Assembly: GCA_037903355.1 (NCBI GenBank)
Contig: JBAJFE010000026.1
Span: 4,216,001 to 4,280,000, forward strand
DNA from: Trichuris trichiura
Taxonomy: Eukaryota > Nematoda > Enoplea > Trichinellida > Trichuridae
Direction: 5' to 3'
Length of the DNA: 64,000 nt
Part shown: one piece after another, positions 33,290 to 45,306 of the stretch
How the letters are laid out: each line of letters starts with the position of its first letter
Numbering within the stretch: position 1 is the stretch's first letter
The notes under the pieces: generated by a model
What the model saw: the letters and a program-made list of their open reading frames with translations, nothing else
Told to the model about the DNA's origin: nothing
Database searches by the model: none
Made by a program: the position numbers and the translations under genes

Positions 33290-36200
33290 TAATACTTCTG
33301 TTATTCCCTGAATAGAACACGTAACACTTCTCAACAGGGACAACTTTACTTCGTAACTTCGTAGAATCTTGTGATTCTCTTGGGTTTGGGCGACTGAAGA
33401 CGGCTTGGGGCAGAAACCCGAAAGTTCTACGCTTAAAAAGTATTTTTCTGAATAGGCACTACCGCGAATAAAAGCAACAGTATATTTGCTGGATAGGGCA
33501 GCGTCTGTCCATACTGTAGTAAAGAAGGCCTTCACTTTCTGATGGTAATAATTCTGCTTATTTTCCAATAAATTAAATTTACAGTACACTCATGAACCTG
33601 GTTGTCCATCTACATATACATTTCATTTACGTCTGTCGTGTTCTTTGTACATCGGTGTTTATTGGAGAACAAAAATGAATGGTTCTGAAATTACTGTGAG
33701 GTAGAAGTGAGTACAGTACCTCTGTTTCCATTCGATAACTGCGCATTCAGTTATCGCTCGGCGGTTCTTCATTTACGGACATTATGCTGTTTCTGAGGGG
33801 CACAGCCAGTGAATAAACAACGAAACTATAAGCAAGCATTAGGGTGGTGTTGAGAAACAGGACTCATGGTTTCATTCCATGAAAGTTCACTTTAAACATA
33901 GGAAAAGGAACATAACAATTGAACGCGAGGCAAAATCGGCTTGGAACAGCATTACGCAAATCGGTTTGTCAAAGCGAATTATGTCGTATGGTGAGCGTTT
34001 ATTGGAAAGTATTTGAGCGTTTTGCTTAATAGATGCTTCCAACCGAAAGTACGGTTCGTCTAATAACAAAATAAGTTTCATACGCTTACGTGAACGCGGG
34101 ATACTTCACATTTAGACTTTACGTGGCCGTTAACCCATTTTAAGCATTGCCGGTATCTGTAATCAAACGGAACACTTACGCTGAGAATGATGAGCGGTTA
34201 TTAGTAAAATGATAGAACAGAATGTTACTGCGAATGCAGAGCTTTCTATGCACATGCGTCTTAATTTAAACGAAAAAGCTGCCTTATCGGTACAACTTTT
34301 GCACTTGGTAAGTCGTTGCGCTTCCATTGGCAACTGTTGCTTGCTTGTCCGGCGTTAACTAATGTTTTCACGAACACTTTCGCTCTTCCATGGCTCCAAT
34401 AAATATCAGTAGAAGGTAGCATTACACGACACTGTCGAATGGAAGAATGGATTTATGTTCTCGTTGCACGTGTGTTAACAATACGTCATTGCTTTCAGAA
34501 CTCGGCTGGTTCCGATGTCAGCGTTAAGGTTGAAGGAGAGGTCGGACGAATAGTCCTGGCCAGTCGTGTCCATGTGCGATTCACCGAAAGATCATCCCAT
34601 TGGCAAAACAAAAGGTGCGAATACGCAGTGAATCCTTTTAGATTTTTTGTCTTTAGTCAAATTGTGGTGTATCCATATCGGTAACCGTTTGGTCTTTCAG
34701 TTTGAGCGGTATTCTTGTTGACATTTGAATTACGTATTCATTGCCGTACTGCTAATTTTCGCCTACTGGTTGCCGCTTTACTGCTAACGGGGGTATCCAA
34801 TGATGACTTCCAATTTTTGTCTCGTTTCTTTGACGTCCGTAATGCCCTCGCCGTACCTGTTGTATCAAGACTGAAATACCCGTTTTGAAGGGAATTATTA
34901 ATCGCAAACATGAGCAATTACAAAATTGGGCGTAAGTGCCCGCAAGCGCAACAAAAATATGTGAGAACAATGTTTTATGTCTCCAAAACAACGTAGGTGC
35001 ATGATCAGGTAAACCCAGGCTGTGCAGCTGCTCGCATGAAAAGTACATCGTTTGTACTTAAGTAATGCAGTAGTTAACAAGAGCGTGGCGCCTTTCAGGT
35101 AAGGATGAAATCACAGGGAAAACTGTCTGCACGAAAGTTGTAGTAAAATCCAATAAGCTAATGTTTGATGCGTTTCTTTAGCACCGTCATAGGTTTCCTT
35201 AGACTGATTAAAAACAGAAATCACAAGTCGCGCTTCTCTGATAGCATTTCTTAATTTGCCCACTGACCACTGTCATATTAACTTATAAAAAATGAAAGCG
35301 TTTCGACGAAATTCTTGATTAAAAGTGAAAAGAATTTGGATATGTCTGTATCTTGTATTTTTTCTGTGAAACAAAGTGTAGAGTATGGTTTAACTGACAA
35401 TGTGTTCGAGTTTTAAACAGTGATATATTTGGTTTACAATTTGAATACAAAACAGATGTGACCGTCTTGTGATTCTTATGCTTATTTAGCTGTGTTCTTT
35501 CGAATTTTTAAGGCAGCAATTAGTTGGAAGGCCTTAATCTTAATCTTTTTCAAGTAGTTTGTTGTTCTTGCTGCTAGCTACTGTTAGGTTCTCTTAACAA
35601 ATATTTACTCAATAAAACGATCGGTGGACGTTTCGTAACTGCAAATAGCGCGTTCATCAGAAATGTTAAATAGTCACTTCAAACAGAATGAGACGATCAA
35701 TTTAGCAACTGTGTTTGGCCCATGTTTGATAATACACTTAAATGAGAAGCTTTGTGCATGAGTTCTTTAAGGCAAGACCAGGGAAATAGCCCGTGGTTGT
35801 GAACTGTCAAATTCGACAGTTGTCGTCTGTAGTGATTATGGTGTGTCCAGAGTATTTGTTACTTCACGCCTTCCTTGTATGGACATGTGAAATTATGACA
35901 GCACGCAGTCGGGTTGGTAAATTTGTTGAAAGCGACATGACAGGGCAAAATTCCGTCATCGGTTTCAATAAGGGCGTTTCTGAACAAGTTAACCACCGCG
36001 CCCTTACATTTTTGGTTGAAGGCACTAATGATTATGAATGATTCAATTCTGTAGGCAAGCAGCCATTTGCGATCATTCGACTGAACTATGCTATCATACC
36101 ATTGAATGACGTACAGTGCGAGTAGGTGTCGCTTCATTTTCACAGCGGGTCAAGCAGTTTCTCTGCTGCGCAGATTGCCACTGCCTTAACATCGTCCATT

Positions 36201-37772
36201 CACTGCAAGGCGTTTGTGTGAAAAAGGTTCTGTTCTGTCTAGCAGTGAAGCAGTGCTGTTTAGGGTTTTATTGTTTAGCTGATTTCACTCAGGTAAGGCT
36301 AATGACTTTTATAAGAAAGTCTACAGCTTCCATGTGGGGTATATCGTATTGATTTTGTTTAAAACATACGCGCTGTACTGTGCCAGTATAAGTTGGCTAT
36401 TGTGAATATTTCGTTGCGAAATTTTTAAAAATCTCATCAGGAAATATCCTACGGAATAGATTTGAACGATTGGAACTCCTCCTCACATGATATTTTGGGT
36501 GATTGTGCTTCTGCACTGAATTCATTCACGTAAGATCGTCATCGTAGGTTATTACGGAAAAACCAGTCTGCTCTACTGGTTTATGCCAAAAAACCGGTAT
36601 TTTCCAATGAACTGTAAAGATTTGCGTGCCAGTTAAGGGAACCTATATTTTCGAAGAACTTGTCAGTGCTGACAGCAGTTATAAGTAAAAGTTGTTTCAC
36701 CTTGTTCCTCGGTACGACTGCTTGTTCTTCTGCGGAATGATACAGCCGTACCTCGTTTTACAAAGACTTGCAATTCTTGAAAGGTAGCTCGTCAAAGCGA
36801 ACAAGCAGTTATTGCTAGGTCATATGGTCAAAGGAAACATTTAACGCTGCTTTCGCTTTTTTTCTTTGTGAAAGCGAGTGTCCTCTTCCTTAAATTTCCT
36901 TGCGCTACAGAAAAGAGTTGAGAATGTAACTTGTTTGTAAACTGGAAATGCCCATGCTATTATAAATGCTAACACATTACTCCGTATATAATACTGTTAA
37001 TAAATGTTTTCCTTTTCTGTGGCTGTACTGTGGAAAAAATGAAGAAGTTACTTGCCAATGGCTTTTAACAGGCATTAATTGTTCAAGTTTTAGTGAGTCC
37101 TTTTAAATGTTATGGCAACTGGATAGTTTCTAATCAATTGAATTCATTTCGTCGCGTAAAATCTTTTTATTGAGTTAGTGGGAAGTTTTCAGCATTTGTC
37201 ATTACGGAATGCAAATAACCAGCCGAGCTGAAAAACGGAAATGCCAGCTGTCAGTAAACCCAAGAGTATAGTCGTGCGCAGATTATTTGATAAGGATCTT
37301 CTGGAACGAAATGGTTCTGTCGTCAGATTAATAGCTTTACTGCGTAATCATTGACCTAATGACAAAACCTGTTTATTCCGAATCCTTCTTATCGAGTAAA
37401 CGTGCGTACAGTGCTGCTTTTATTTATGTCAGGTGTATCCCTGTCTGCTTTTTCTGTTTGATTGCAGATGCGGAAGATAACCCGAAAATACTAAAGCATT
37501 TTGCTTTGATTAACCCATCGTGACATTGAAAGATGGGGTCAGTTTTCTAGCAGCTGTGCTAACGACATATTTACGTAGAAAAAAATATTCCTTTCGCCAC
37601 GGACTTTTTGCCTTTGGGAATCAACAGTTTGGTCTCTAAGTATCAGTTTTGCGTGCATTGTTTTTAACTGAATGACGAAGGGTTATTTTTCGTTCATGTG
37701 CATGGCGTATTGTTTTTGGAAATGACGTTTACGCGAAGGCATTTTTATTTTCAAGGATTCCGACAGTTGCTT
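33290..37772. other. Long intergenic stretch, nothing recognised
   Basis: About 4.5 kb before cystathionine gamma-lyase. A + strand CTGAAGAC...CCCGAAAG motif at 33393-33425 resembles the PLE hammerhead-like core but has no PLE body beside it. ORFs at 34439-34684, 34752-35048, 35793-36143 have no recognisable product. I find no gene that I can support. Confidence 0.5.
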
Positions 37773-40700
37773 ATGGAAAGGTTCGCACACTTCGCCACTG
37801 ATGCCCTGCACGTAGGGCAAGAACCTGACCAGTGGGCTCATCATGAAATTGTTCCACCAATTTGTCTAGCCACAACATTTAAGCAGCCAGCTCCGGCACA
37901 ACCAAAAGTAAGTGAAAGCAAGAAAATCACTCAGCAGAACAAGCTAACGCTGACCTTAACATTAATAACGCCAGGCTATTTGATGCAGCTTTAATTTTAT
38001 TTTGAAAAACGTTTTTCATTGAATATATTTAAAACAAGTATAGAAATAAGCATTTTAGTTTATTGCAAGGAAATGGAAAGAGCTATAACGCGGCTAACAT
38101 ACGCGTGGATACGCGGGGAGCCCGGAGAGGAGGGATTCTGCTACAGGGTGCAAGGGAATGTAGATGCAATCTGTGTTGTAAATTTATTTTGAATGTGAAG
38201 ACGAGCTGTTCTCTTTAGTTTTTTGGGTGACGGACTGCTTTGGTGTATCAAGGCTTGTTTCTGCCTTACGCTTGGAAAGTATACGCTTAGCGTGAACAGC
38301 AGGAATTTCATTCCCTCGTGCTCCAGATGATACAGAAGCAATAAGCTGTCGTACCTCGGTAATTTAAAAATGGGCAAGTACCAGCCGTCTACAAAAAGCG
38401 TCCGAAGCAATAGTTCGTCTTGTCAGTTGGTCTTAGCCTCAAAAGAAGAACAGCATTTAAGGCGTGCACCGCAGTTGAACGAACATGAGCAGAAAAAAGA
38501 AAAATGGTTACAACAATAGGTAGCAATAAGGTAGCCAAGGCGCCTTTTACTGCGAACTGTCAGTCTGTGACCGTTCTCAGTACGAGGAGTTTTACTGTAC
38601 TGTATTTTTTAACAAAACTTAATTCTATTCAGTTATTTCTAGTATCCTTGGTGCACGTTCCAGCCCTTATATCTGTCACAATTAGTGATATTTATCTCTT
38701 AGCGTTGGCGCTCCTATTAACTTCCAGGCATTCGCAAAGCTGTAAACCTTATTTTTCTAATTGAATGTCTTCAAAAACTCTTCCATTAGCCTACTAAAGT
38801 TGGTTGCCCTTAGTAGATGCGTCATGGGCATCGTGCAGTTAACCCGGTTTTTCAATGCCGTATAGCTTGTTGTGCTTCTGCATCGTCTAATCTCAAAGTT
38901 CGTCTGGGGGCACTTTGCCAAAACAAGGCTGTCCCGTTAGCAGTACATCAGAAACTAACCTGGTAGATTGTTCAACATACGCAACTTCTGAACGTTTTTC
39001 AGTACCGACCGTGCAAAGCTCTTAAGTTCTAACAATGCTTAAAACGATAAAGCCGATTAACTGATAATTGAATACAGGTTCTTTATAGAAAATGTTAGCT
39101 TGTCCTTTCATTATGCCTCTGAACAGCTGAGCACCTTTGCTCGAGCGGAGCTTGAGCTACATTGTTAACGCTTCGGCCCAGTTTTAAACTGTTTTAATGT
39201 TTTGTTGCTTTCTTCACGCCCATCTGTTTGACCCATTAATACCAAGGAGATGGGGCCGTTTTTCTCCATTTTTATGTCGTACACTGACGAAGGGCCAACG
39301 TTCTGTAAGCCAAGTAACCTTCTCTACAGGTACAAAGTTGTCACGCTTCGTCAGAAGTTCAAACGCATCTGTGATAGACTATGTGCAGTGCTTGTACTTT
39401 AAATCACAAGAAGCATTCCATTTATGCTTTTAGTTTATTCAGTAGACCTGCAGTCAAACGCTAAATGGTTCACGAACTCTTTATTCGAGAATAGGCAAAA
39501 CTGGACTCACCTAATAACAGGTGCATTTTCAGTCGAAAGTCAAAGGGAAGGCGAGGAACGAATTTGTAGAACGTAGCACTTTCATTGTAAGGACAGAAGT
39601 ATGAGAGCTGTTCGAAAAGTTCCCAGAAAAATTAGTTAAAAGCTCTATTTGCAATTATATCAAACTTATTTCTCAACGTGTCTTCCGTCATCCTCTAGGC
39701 ACTTCTGCAGACGGTGTCTCCATCTCCGCTCCTTCTGCAATCCTGAGGACTGTGTATTGCACCAAGTCGAGACGACGCTCTTCGCGTCATCCATTGACTC
39801 GAACAGCATGCCTTTTAAACGTTCTTTTAACTTTAGAAAGGGGAAAAATGTGACGGGGTAAGATCTGGGCTGTAGGGCGGGCGTGGAATGAATTCCCGCC
39901 GAAACTCACGAAGAACAGTGTTCACAGTCCTTGACGAATGAGCTGGCGCGGTATCGTGATGGAAAAGGACACTGAGGTGCAACTTGACACGCCGTTTTCT
40001 TGCCAGTGCGGTCTTAAACTTCCGCAATACTGCTTTGTAATAATTTGCCGTGACTGTTCCCTCTCCTTCGAGGAAGTCAGTCAGAATTACTCCGTTCGAG
40101 TCCCAGAATATGGTCGCCATAACTTTTCTAGCCGACCGCTCCGCTTTGAACTTGACAGGACCTGGTGTCTACCTTGACGATACGGTCAAAAAACCTGGTC
40201 TCATTTGCTTCAACCTTTGTTGAAAGCTCCTGGAAAGCATAACGCATCGAACCAGCTGGTCTTCGCGCAACGCTTTTGGGGCTCACAGAGCTGACAGCTT
40301 TCTCATACTAATGGTTTCAAGCAGTATCCCTAATGCTGAATAGAGGGAGATCCCAGCCATTCTAGCAGTCTTCCTAATGGTAATTCTGCGGTCTCCTTCC
40401 GCTAGGTTCCTGATAAAAGGCCACGGTTCTTTCTCTCGTTGCGGCTGCAGGTCTTCCCGCTTTCCAATCGTCTTCGATGGCCTCTCTACCCTCCTAGAAA
40501 CGTTTTATCTACTCATATACAACCGATTTAGATGGTGCACTGCTTCCGTAAATCTTCCGCAAAGATTGAACAATCTTCCTCAGCTGCCAACCAAGCTTGG
40601 ATGGAAATTTAATGTTAGCTCTGACCTCAGAACGAAGATTTTTCATTTTACGTGAAAAAAGATTACTTTAGGAGCAGCTTGTACCACATTGGCGCAGCGT

Positions 40701-43700
40701 CGGATAAGGCTATCTCTCCGTACAATTCTGAGGTTAGAGGAGATAAGATTACACATGTTCTGACCCATCTGTTGGTGTCCTGTTAGACACTGCACCGTCT
40801 TTCCGGGAACTTTTCGAATATCTCTCGTAAGTGCGGACGTCCTCAGTAACGATACTCGTTACAGCCTACAGCTGCGGAATGTTCCGTGAACATCTGCATG
40901 TCTGAAATGATCATGTGAGTCAGTACGATAAATCAGCTTTGCGTTCACAGTGCGCTGTCGCGCACACTCTGCTTTGCCGCTGAACGTTCCTAATTAGCGG
41001 CAGCCTATCGTACCTTCGCGACGAAATTTTCTGATATGGCTTTCTCTACGACTAGTAAGGAGAGGCTGTAGGACCTTTAGGCTGGCGTGGGAATTTCTTC
41101 CTTTAGAAAGATTGTTAGCGGGTCTGTCTGCGAACTAAGGCTCTATCTCGCAAACTACTTCTGACTTTTGTTTACCTTTCGAAGGTGCACGTTAGAGAAT
41201 GGGCCAAAGTTGGTTTTGAAAATTGCACCAGTTTGTTTGGACAGTTTCAGTTCGGTAAAATAAATTGCAAGAACAGAACGCTTTTCAAAAGAAACAGTAT
41301 CGAAGGAAGATCGTAAACTACTTGTTGTATTGATAGCGCGGTAAGGTTTGCCGAAAGCACATGTTCTCTAAGTGCTACCTTGCTTCGTCCAAAAGCAACA
41401 GCATTAAGATAACTAGGGTGAAGCAGTGTCGTCTGTTATCAATATGAAAATATTTTACTTGCTCGAAAGCTTCGTAGCTGTTTTGCGGCTCACAACTTTG
41501 AGCATGTGATGGATCCTGATTTATTTCTGAAGCATACTTGCCGTTATTTTTGAAAATGCCATAAGGTTAAAAAAGCAATACATTTCTGGTAATAGCAGTT
41601 CAACCTGATTGTATTTAAGATGTAAGTGTGCGTACGTGTAAGTCAAAAATGCGTTGCCAAATAAAAGTTCATAGGCCATTCGTGGAGGAAGTTACTAGTT
41701 GCCTTTATCTGGCTTAAGCTGGCTTCAAGTCGTCTGGAGCGCGTGCAAATTTTATAACAGGAGCTGCTTATTTCCTTCTATTGTTCTATTGAAGGGAAAG
41801 AAATAGTCTGATTAACTATTTTACGACTTTGCAGGTAAAATCACGCTGTATCGCGTCACATTCTTGGACAAACATTTACGAACTGCTGCTAAGTTGAGTC
41901 CTGCTGTTGCACTGTTTCCAATAAAATTGCATGCTAAAATACATAGAAAAAGTTCAATTTTTACGTTAACCATTGCGACGAAATATTACGTGTCATTCGC
42001 ACTTTTCAGACATTCGATTACGCTCGAGCTGGAAATGCAACACGATTTTGCTTGGAACAGTGTATCGCATCTTTGGAAGCAGCGAAGTATTGTAAGTGCG
42101 AGAAATCGTCAGAAATGTTTTAGTGCAGCATTGCGTCAGTGACGATGATTGGTAGAAGTGTTTCATGTTGAGGTTCAATGTTCTTGGTGTAAAAAATGAT
42201 AATTTCACTTTTTTGGATGAATGAAAATTAAAAATTGCTATTATTTTTTAAAAAGAATTTTATACATGCTGAGTTTGTATTTAATCTTTTTCTTAAGCTG
42301 CAGGTCATATAAAAAAGATCTAACTTTAATTTAATACTAAAAAAAATTTTGATTGAAGAGCTAAACAGTCAATTGCTTGGACGTGCGTTGCGCTAGAAAC
42401 AGGCATTTTGAAACTAACACTGCCTCCTTTAGCGTCTGAATATGACGCAGTCTGTCATCAATGGCGAAGCACCTTGCATTTTCTTGTCAGACTTTTCCTT
42501 GATAATTTTTAATGAAAGTCTCCAGAGAAACTGTAAACAGGAACTAAATCGCTTTAAAAACTGCCAATTTTTTTAATTTTGTGGGTCTCACCATTGCTTC
42601 TGCATAACAATTGTGAAGCATCCTGTAGATATGACTCATCTTTCAGGCAAAACATTTGCAAGCGGTTTGGCCGCAATATCCGCCATAACTGCCATACTGA
42701 AACCAGGAGATGCGATTTTGGCTTTGAGCGATATGTACGGAGGTACAATGCGATTTTTTAATCAAGTGCTCGGAAAAGTTGGGATCAAATACATAATGGC
42801 TGACTTCGTTGGAAAGAATGTTGAAGAATACCTCACTCCTGACGTGAAGGTAGTTCACATATTTTTGAAACATGTTTACCAAAAATGGTTTCTTTCTTTT
42901 CTTCGAAAAAGTCTGACATATGCTGTTAGCATAGGTTGGAGAAATGGTTGAGTGAAGGGTTATCAGCAAAAAGCAGATCTACCGCACACGTAAATCGACT
43001 GCGCAGAACGTTTCTCCATGACGATGCGAATTCATTGTAAAAGTTCTCCATCAGCGGCGTATCTTGTAGACCCATTTTAGGAATAGTAGCGTTCTGTTAA
43101 CTTATTAGAAATTGACCGCTGATTGTCAGTACTAAAGACCGTGAATGAGAGTAAACATTTTAGGGGAAAGAAATAAATGCCTGAAATTGGAAAGGACAGA
43201 ATTTCAATAGTCATTTACGTAGAAGGGAAGTGCATGGATTTTTCCCGTTTTGCATTTGCCCATAAAACGAGTCAAAAAAGTGAAAAAGCTTTAATGTCGT
43301 TCAAGGGCATAAAATCCAAACGAATATCTGGCGCTAGGACTTTTGCTGTCCGCCAGACTTTTGTTTGGTTTTTATGCCCTTGAACGACGTTAAAGCTTTT
43401 TCACTTTTTTAACTCGTTTTATGGGCAAATGCAAAACGGGAAAAATCCATGTACATCTCTTCTATGACAACCAAACCCGTTACAGACCACACATCTGTAT
43501 ATCAATCATTTACGTAAAGTAATTAGTTTCTTCGTGCATTTTCTCAAGAGTCATAGAATTAATAAGCTGTTGGCACTTTCGATACCGGTGCTTTAATGCG
43601 AAATTAATAAGAGACGATCTGAGCTTTGATACACTTAGACCTTTGGGTCCAGTTGGATCATCATGTTGCTGGCCTTTAATTAAACGACGTCGTACGATAA

Positions 43701-45306
43701 TGAATTCTATCTAGCAGAATCGCTTATTGCCCATTGTTAAAGATTTGTTCGTGACTTTGAAAGCATAGGTTTCTTATAACTATCATTTCAAGTTTTGTGG
43801 TTTATGAACGAAAGCTTCGTTGATGGTGCTGAAAATTTGAGTTCTACTAACGGTACACGTTTTTGTCGTTGCATGTAAAGTGAAGAAACCGGTTCAATTG
43901 TTGTAATAATTTTTTTATTCCCTTAATCTTTCTTATTTTTTCAGTCTTGTCCCTAAGCACTAATTGGACTTAAAACTGTAGCGGTCCCAGTGATCTACTG
44001 GATCATTTTTCCGCCAACCGCTACAAGCATAATGTGCTTTCACTAATTTCCTGTAAAACCTTTCCGTGCTTACATTTCGTCTTATGTAAGCTGTTTTTCT
44101 AATATAGACTATTCTTTGTAATTTTTTAAGCACCTAACGATTAGTCATTTTTTACAGATGATATGGATTGAATCGCCGACGAATCCGCTTTTGCGTATAG
44201 TGGACATCAAAGAAGTGTGCGCCATTGCCAAGAAAACAGAGGGGCTTCTCACTGTGGTGGACAACACATTCATGTCTCCCTATTTTCAAGTATCCATACC
44301 TAGTGTTTACTAACACTTTGGAATAACCTAGTTTAGAGGCCTCTTGCATTAGGAGCAAGTATGACTGTGCATTCCGTTACTAAGTACATAAATGGTGAAA
44401 CTTTTTCAACTTTTCCTTCTGTATGCCTGGAACGTATTTGTAAATTTGTAGGGCACAGCGATGTTATCATGGGTTGCGTTTGCACAGACAGCAAAGAAAT
44501 TTTCGAGCACTTGAACTTCCAGCAGTTGGGTAATAAGTGATGCATGATAAAGATTTCTGTACATGCAGAATGTTGCTCTTCGAAAATATGTCTTACTTGT
44601 TCTATAGCTTCGGAAGTGGCAGAATTCTGCTTGCTGATAGGCTCAGCCTTTGATGTGGCAAATTTTGCATTAAGCATGAAAAACATTTCTTTTTATGGAT
44701 AACTTCGTGAATTTTTCAGCCGTTGGAGCTGTGCCTTCGCCATTTGACTGTTACCTGGTGAACCGTGGTATAAAGACGCTTCATCTTCGTATGCGTGCGC
44801 ATGAAGAAAACGGTTTTGAAGTGGCTAGGTTCCTAGAGAAGCACCCGTTGGTGGAAAGTGTTATTTTCCCTGGTTTATCATCACACCCGCAGCATGAGTT
44901 ACACGTCAAACAGACAACGGGAACTAGCGGCATGGTTTCATTTTACATACGTGGCAGTAAGACCGAAGCAGTTACATTTCTAAAAAGCTTAAAGGTAAGC
45001 AACAATATCAAGGAATTGTACATTATTGTGAAGCAATCAAGATTTTTGCGCTTGCTGAGTCGCTCGGAGGATACGAAAGTTTGGCGGAACACCCGTAAGT
45101 AAAAACCTTTAGCAGTGGTTGCGCAACTATCTGTAATATTCAGGGCGCTGATGACACATGCTTCAGTCCCAGAAAAAATTCGTGAACAATTGGGAATTAC
45201 AGATAATTTGATTCGTTTAAGTGTTGGATTAGAAGATCCTGAAGACCTTAAAGCAGATTTAGACAATGCTTTGAAGGCAACCCAATGTTTTCCCAATGGA
45301 ATCTGA
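37773..45306 (+). CDS. CTH: Cystathionine gamma-lyase
   Basis: Nine exons in phase: 37773-37907, 42010-42091, 42647-42849, 44158-44289, 44337-44394, 44452-44529, 44720-44994, 45042-45094, 45144-45306, giving 392 residues (human about 405). This PLP enzyme of the Cys/Met-metabolism family splits cystathionine to cysteine, 2-oxobutyrate and ammonia, the last step of transsulfuration; it can also release H2S. Seen: FATDALHVGQEPDQW, ARAGNATRFCLE, FASGLAA, the active-site lysine block HSVTKYINGHSDV, VVDNTFMSPYFQ (Asp that contacts the pyridine N), GAVPSPFDCYL, FPGLSSHPQHEL and IRLSVGLEDPEDL. The start is the ATG opposite the family N-terminus; in-frame ATGs upstream exist. Cystathionine beta-lyase or gamma-synthase are close relatives and less likely in an animal. 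Introns 1 and 3 are long and hold a mariner and a palindrome. Confidence 0.95.
39602..40827 (-). mobile_element. Complete-length mariner in CTH intron 1, transposase mutated
   Basis: TIRs tgagagctgttcgaaaag on the left and the reverse complement of cgagagatattcgaaaag on the right, both followed by ttccc, bordered by TA; 1226 bp, the normal mariner size. On the - strand: KFKAERSARKV then MATIFWDSNGVILTDFL, TVTANYYKAVLRKF, LFHHDTAPAHSS (second catalytic Asp), PPYSPDLTPSHF. In mariners the last motif normally ends SDF or SDY and that Asp is catalytic; here it is His. The 5' part of the transposase is broken into frames. Not autonomous. Confidence 0.9.
43222..43464. repeat. Large palindrome in CTH intron 3
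   Basis: Arms of about 110 bases (43222-43333 and 43353-43464) are near-perfect inverted copies, for example tttcccgttttgcatttgcc against ggcaaatgcaaaacgggaaa, with a spacer of about 20 bases (ctaggacttttgctgtc). The arms end near aaacccgttac. It has the same shape as the PLE-derived foldbacks but I cannot align it with PLE-A or PLE-B ends. Confidence 0.85.

Noticed and set aside
35620..35670. - strand CTGATGA followed by CGAAAC, hammerhead-like
   Set aside because: The bases between do not form a continuous stem II, and no PLE terminal sequence lies nearby; likely chance.
40060..40110. tRNA-like gttcgagtccc segment
   Set aside because: It lies within the mariner transposase and no acceptor or anticodon arms fit around it.
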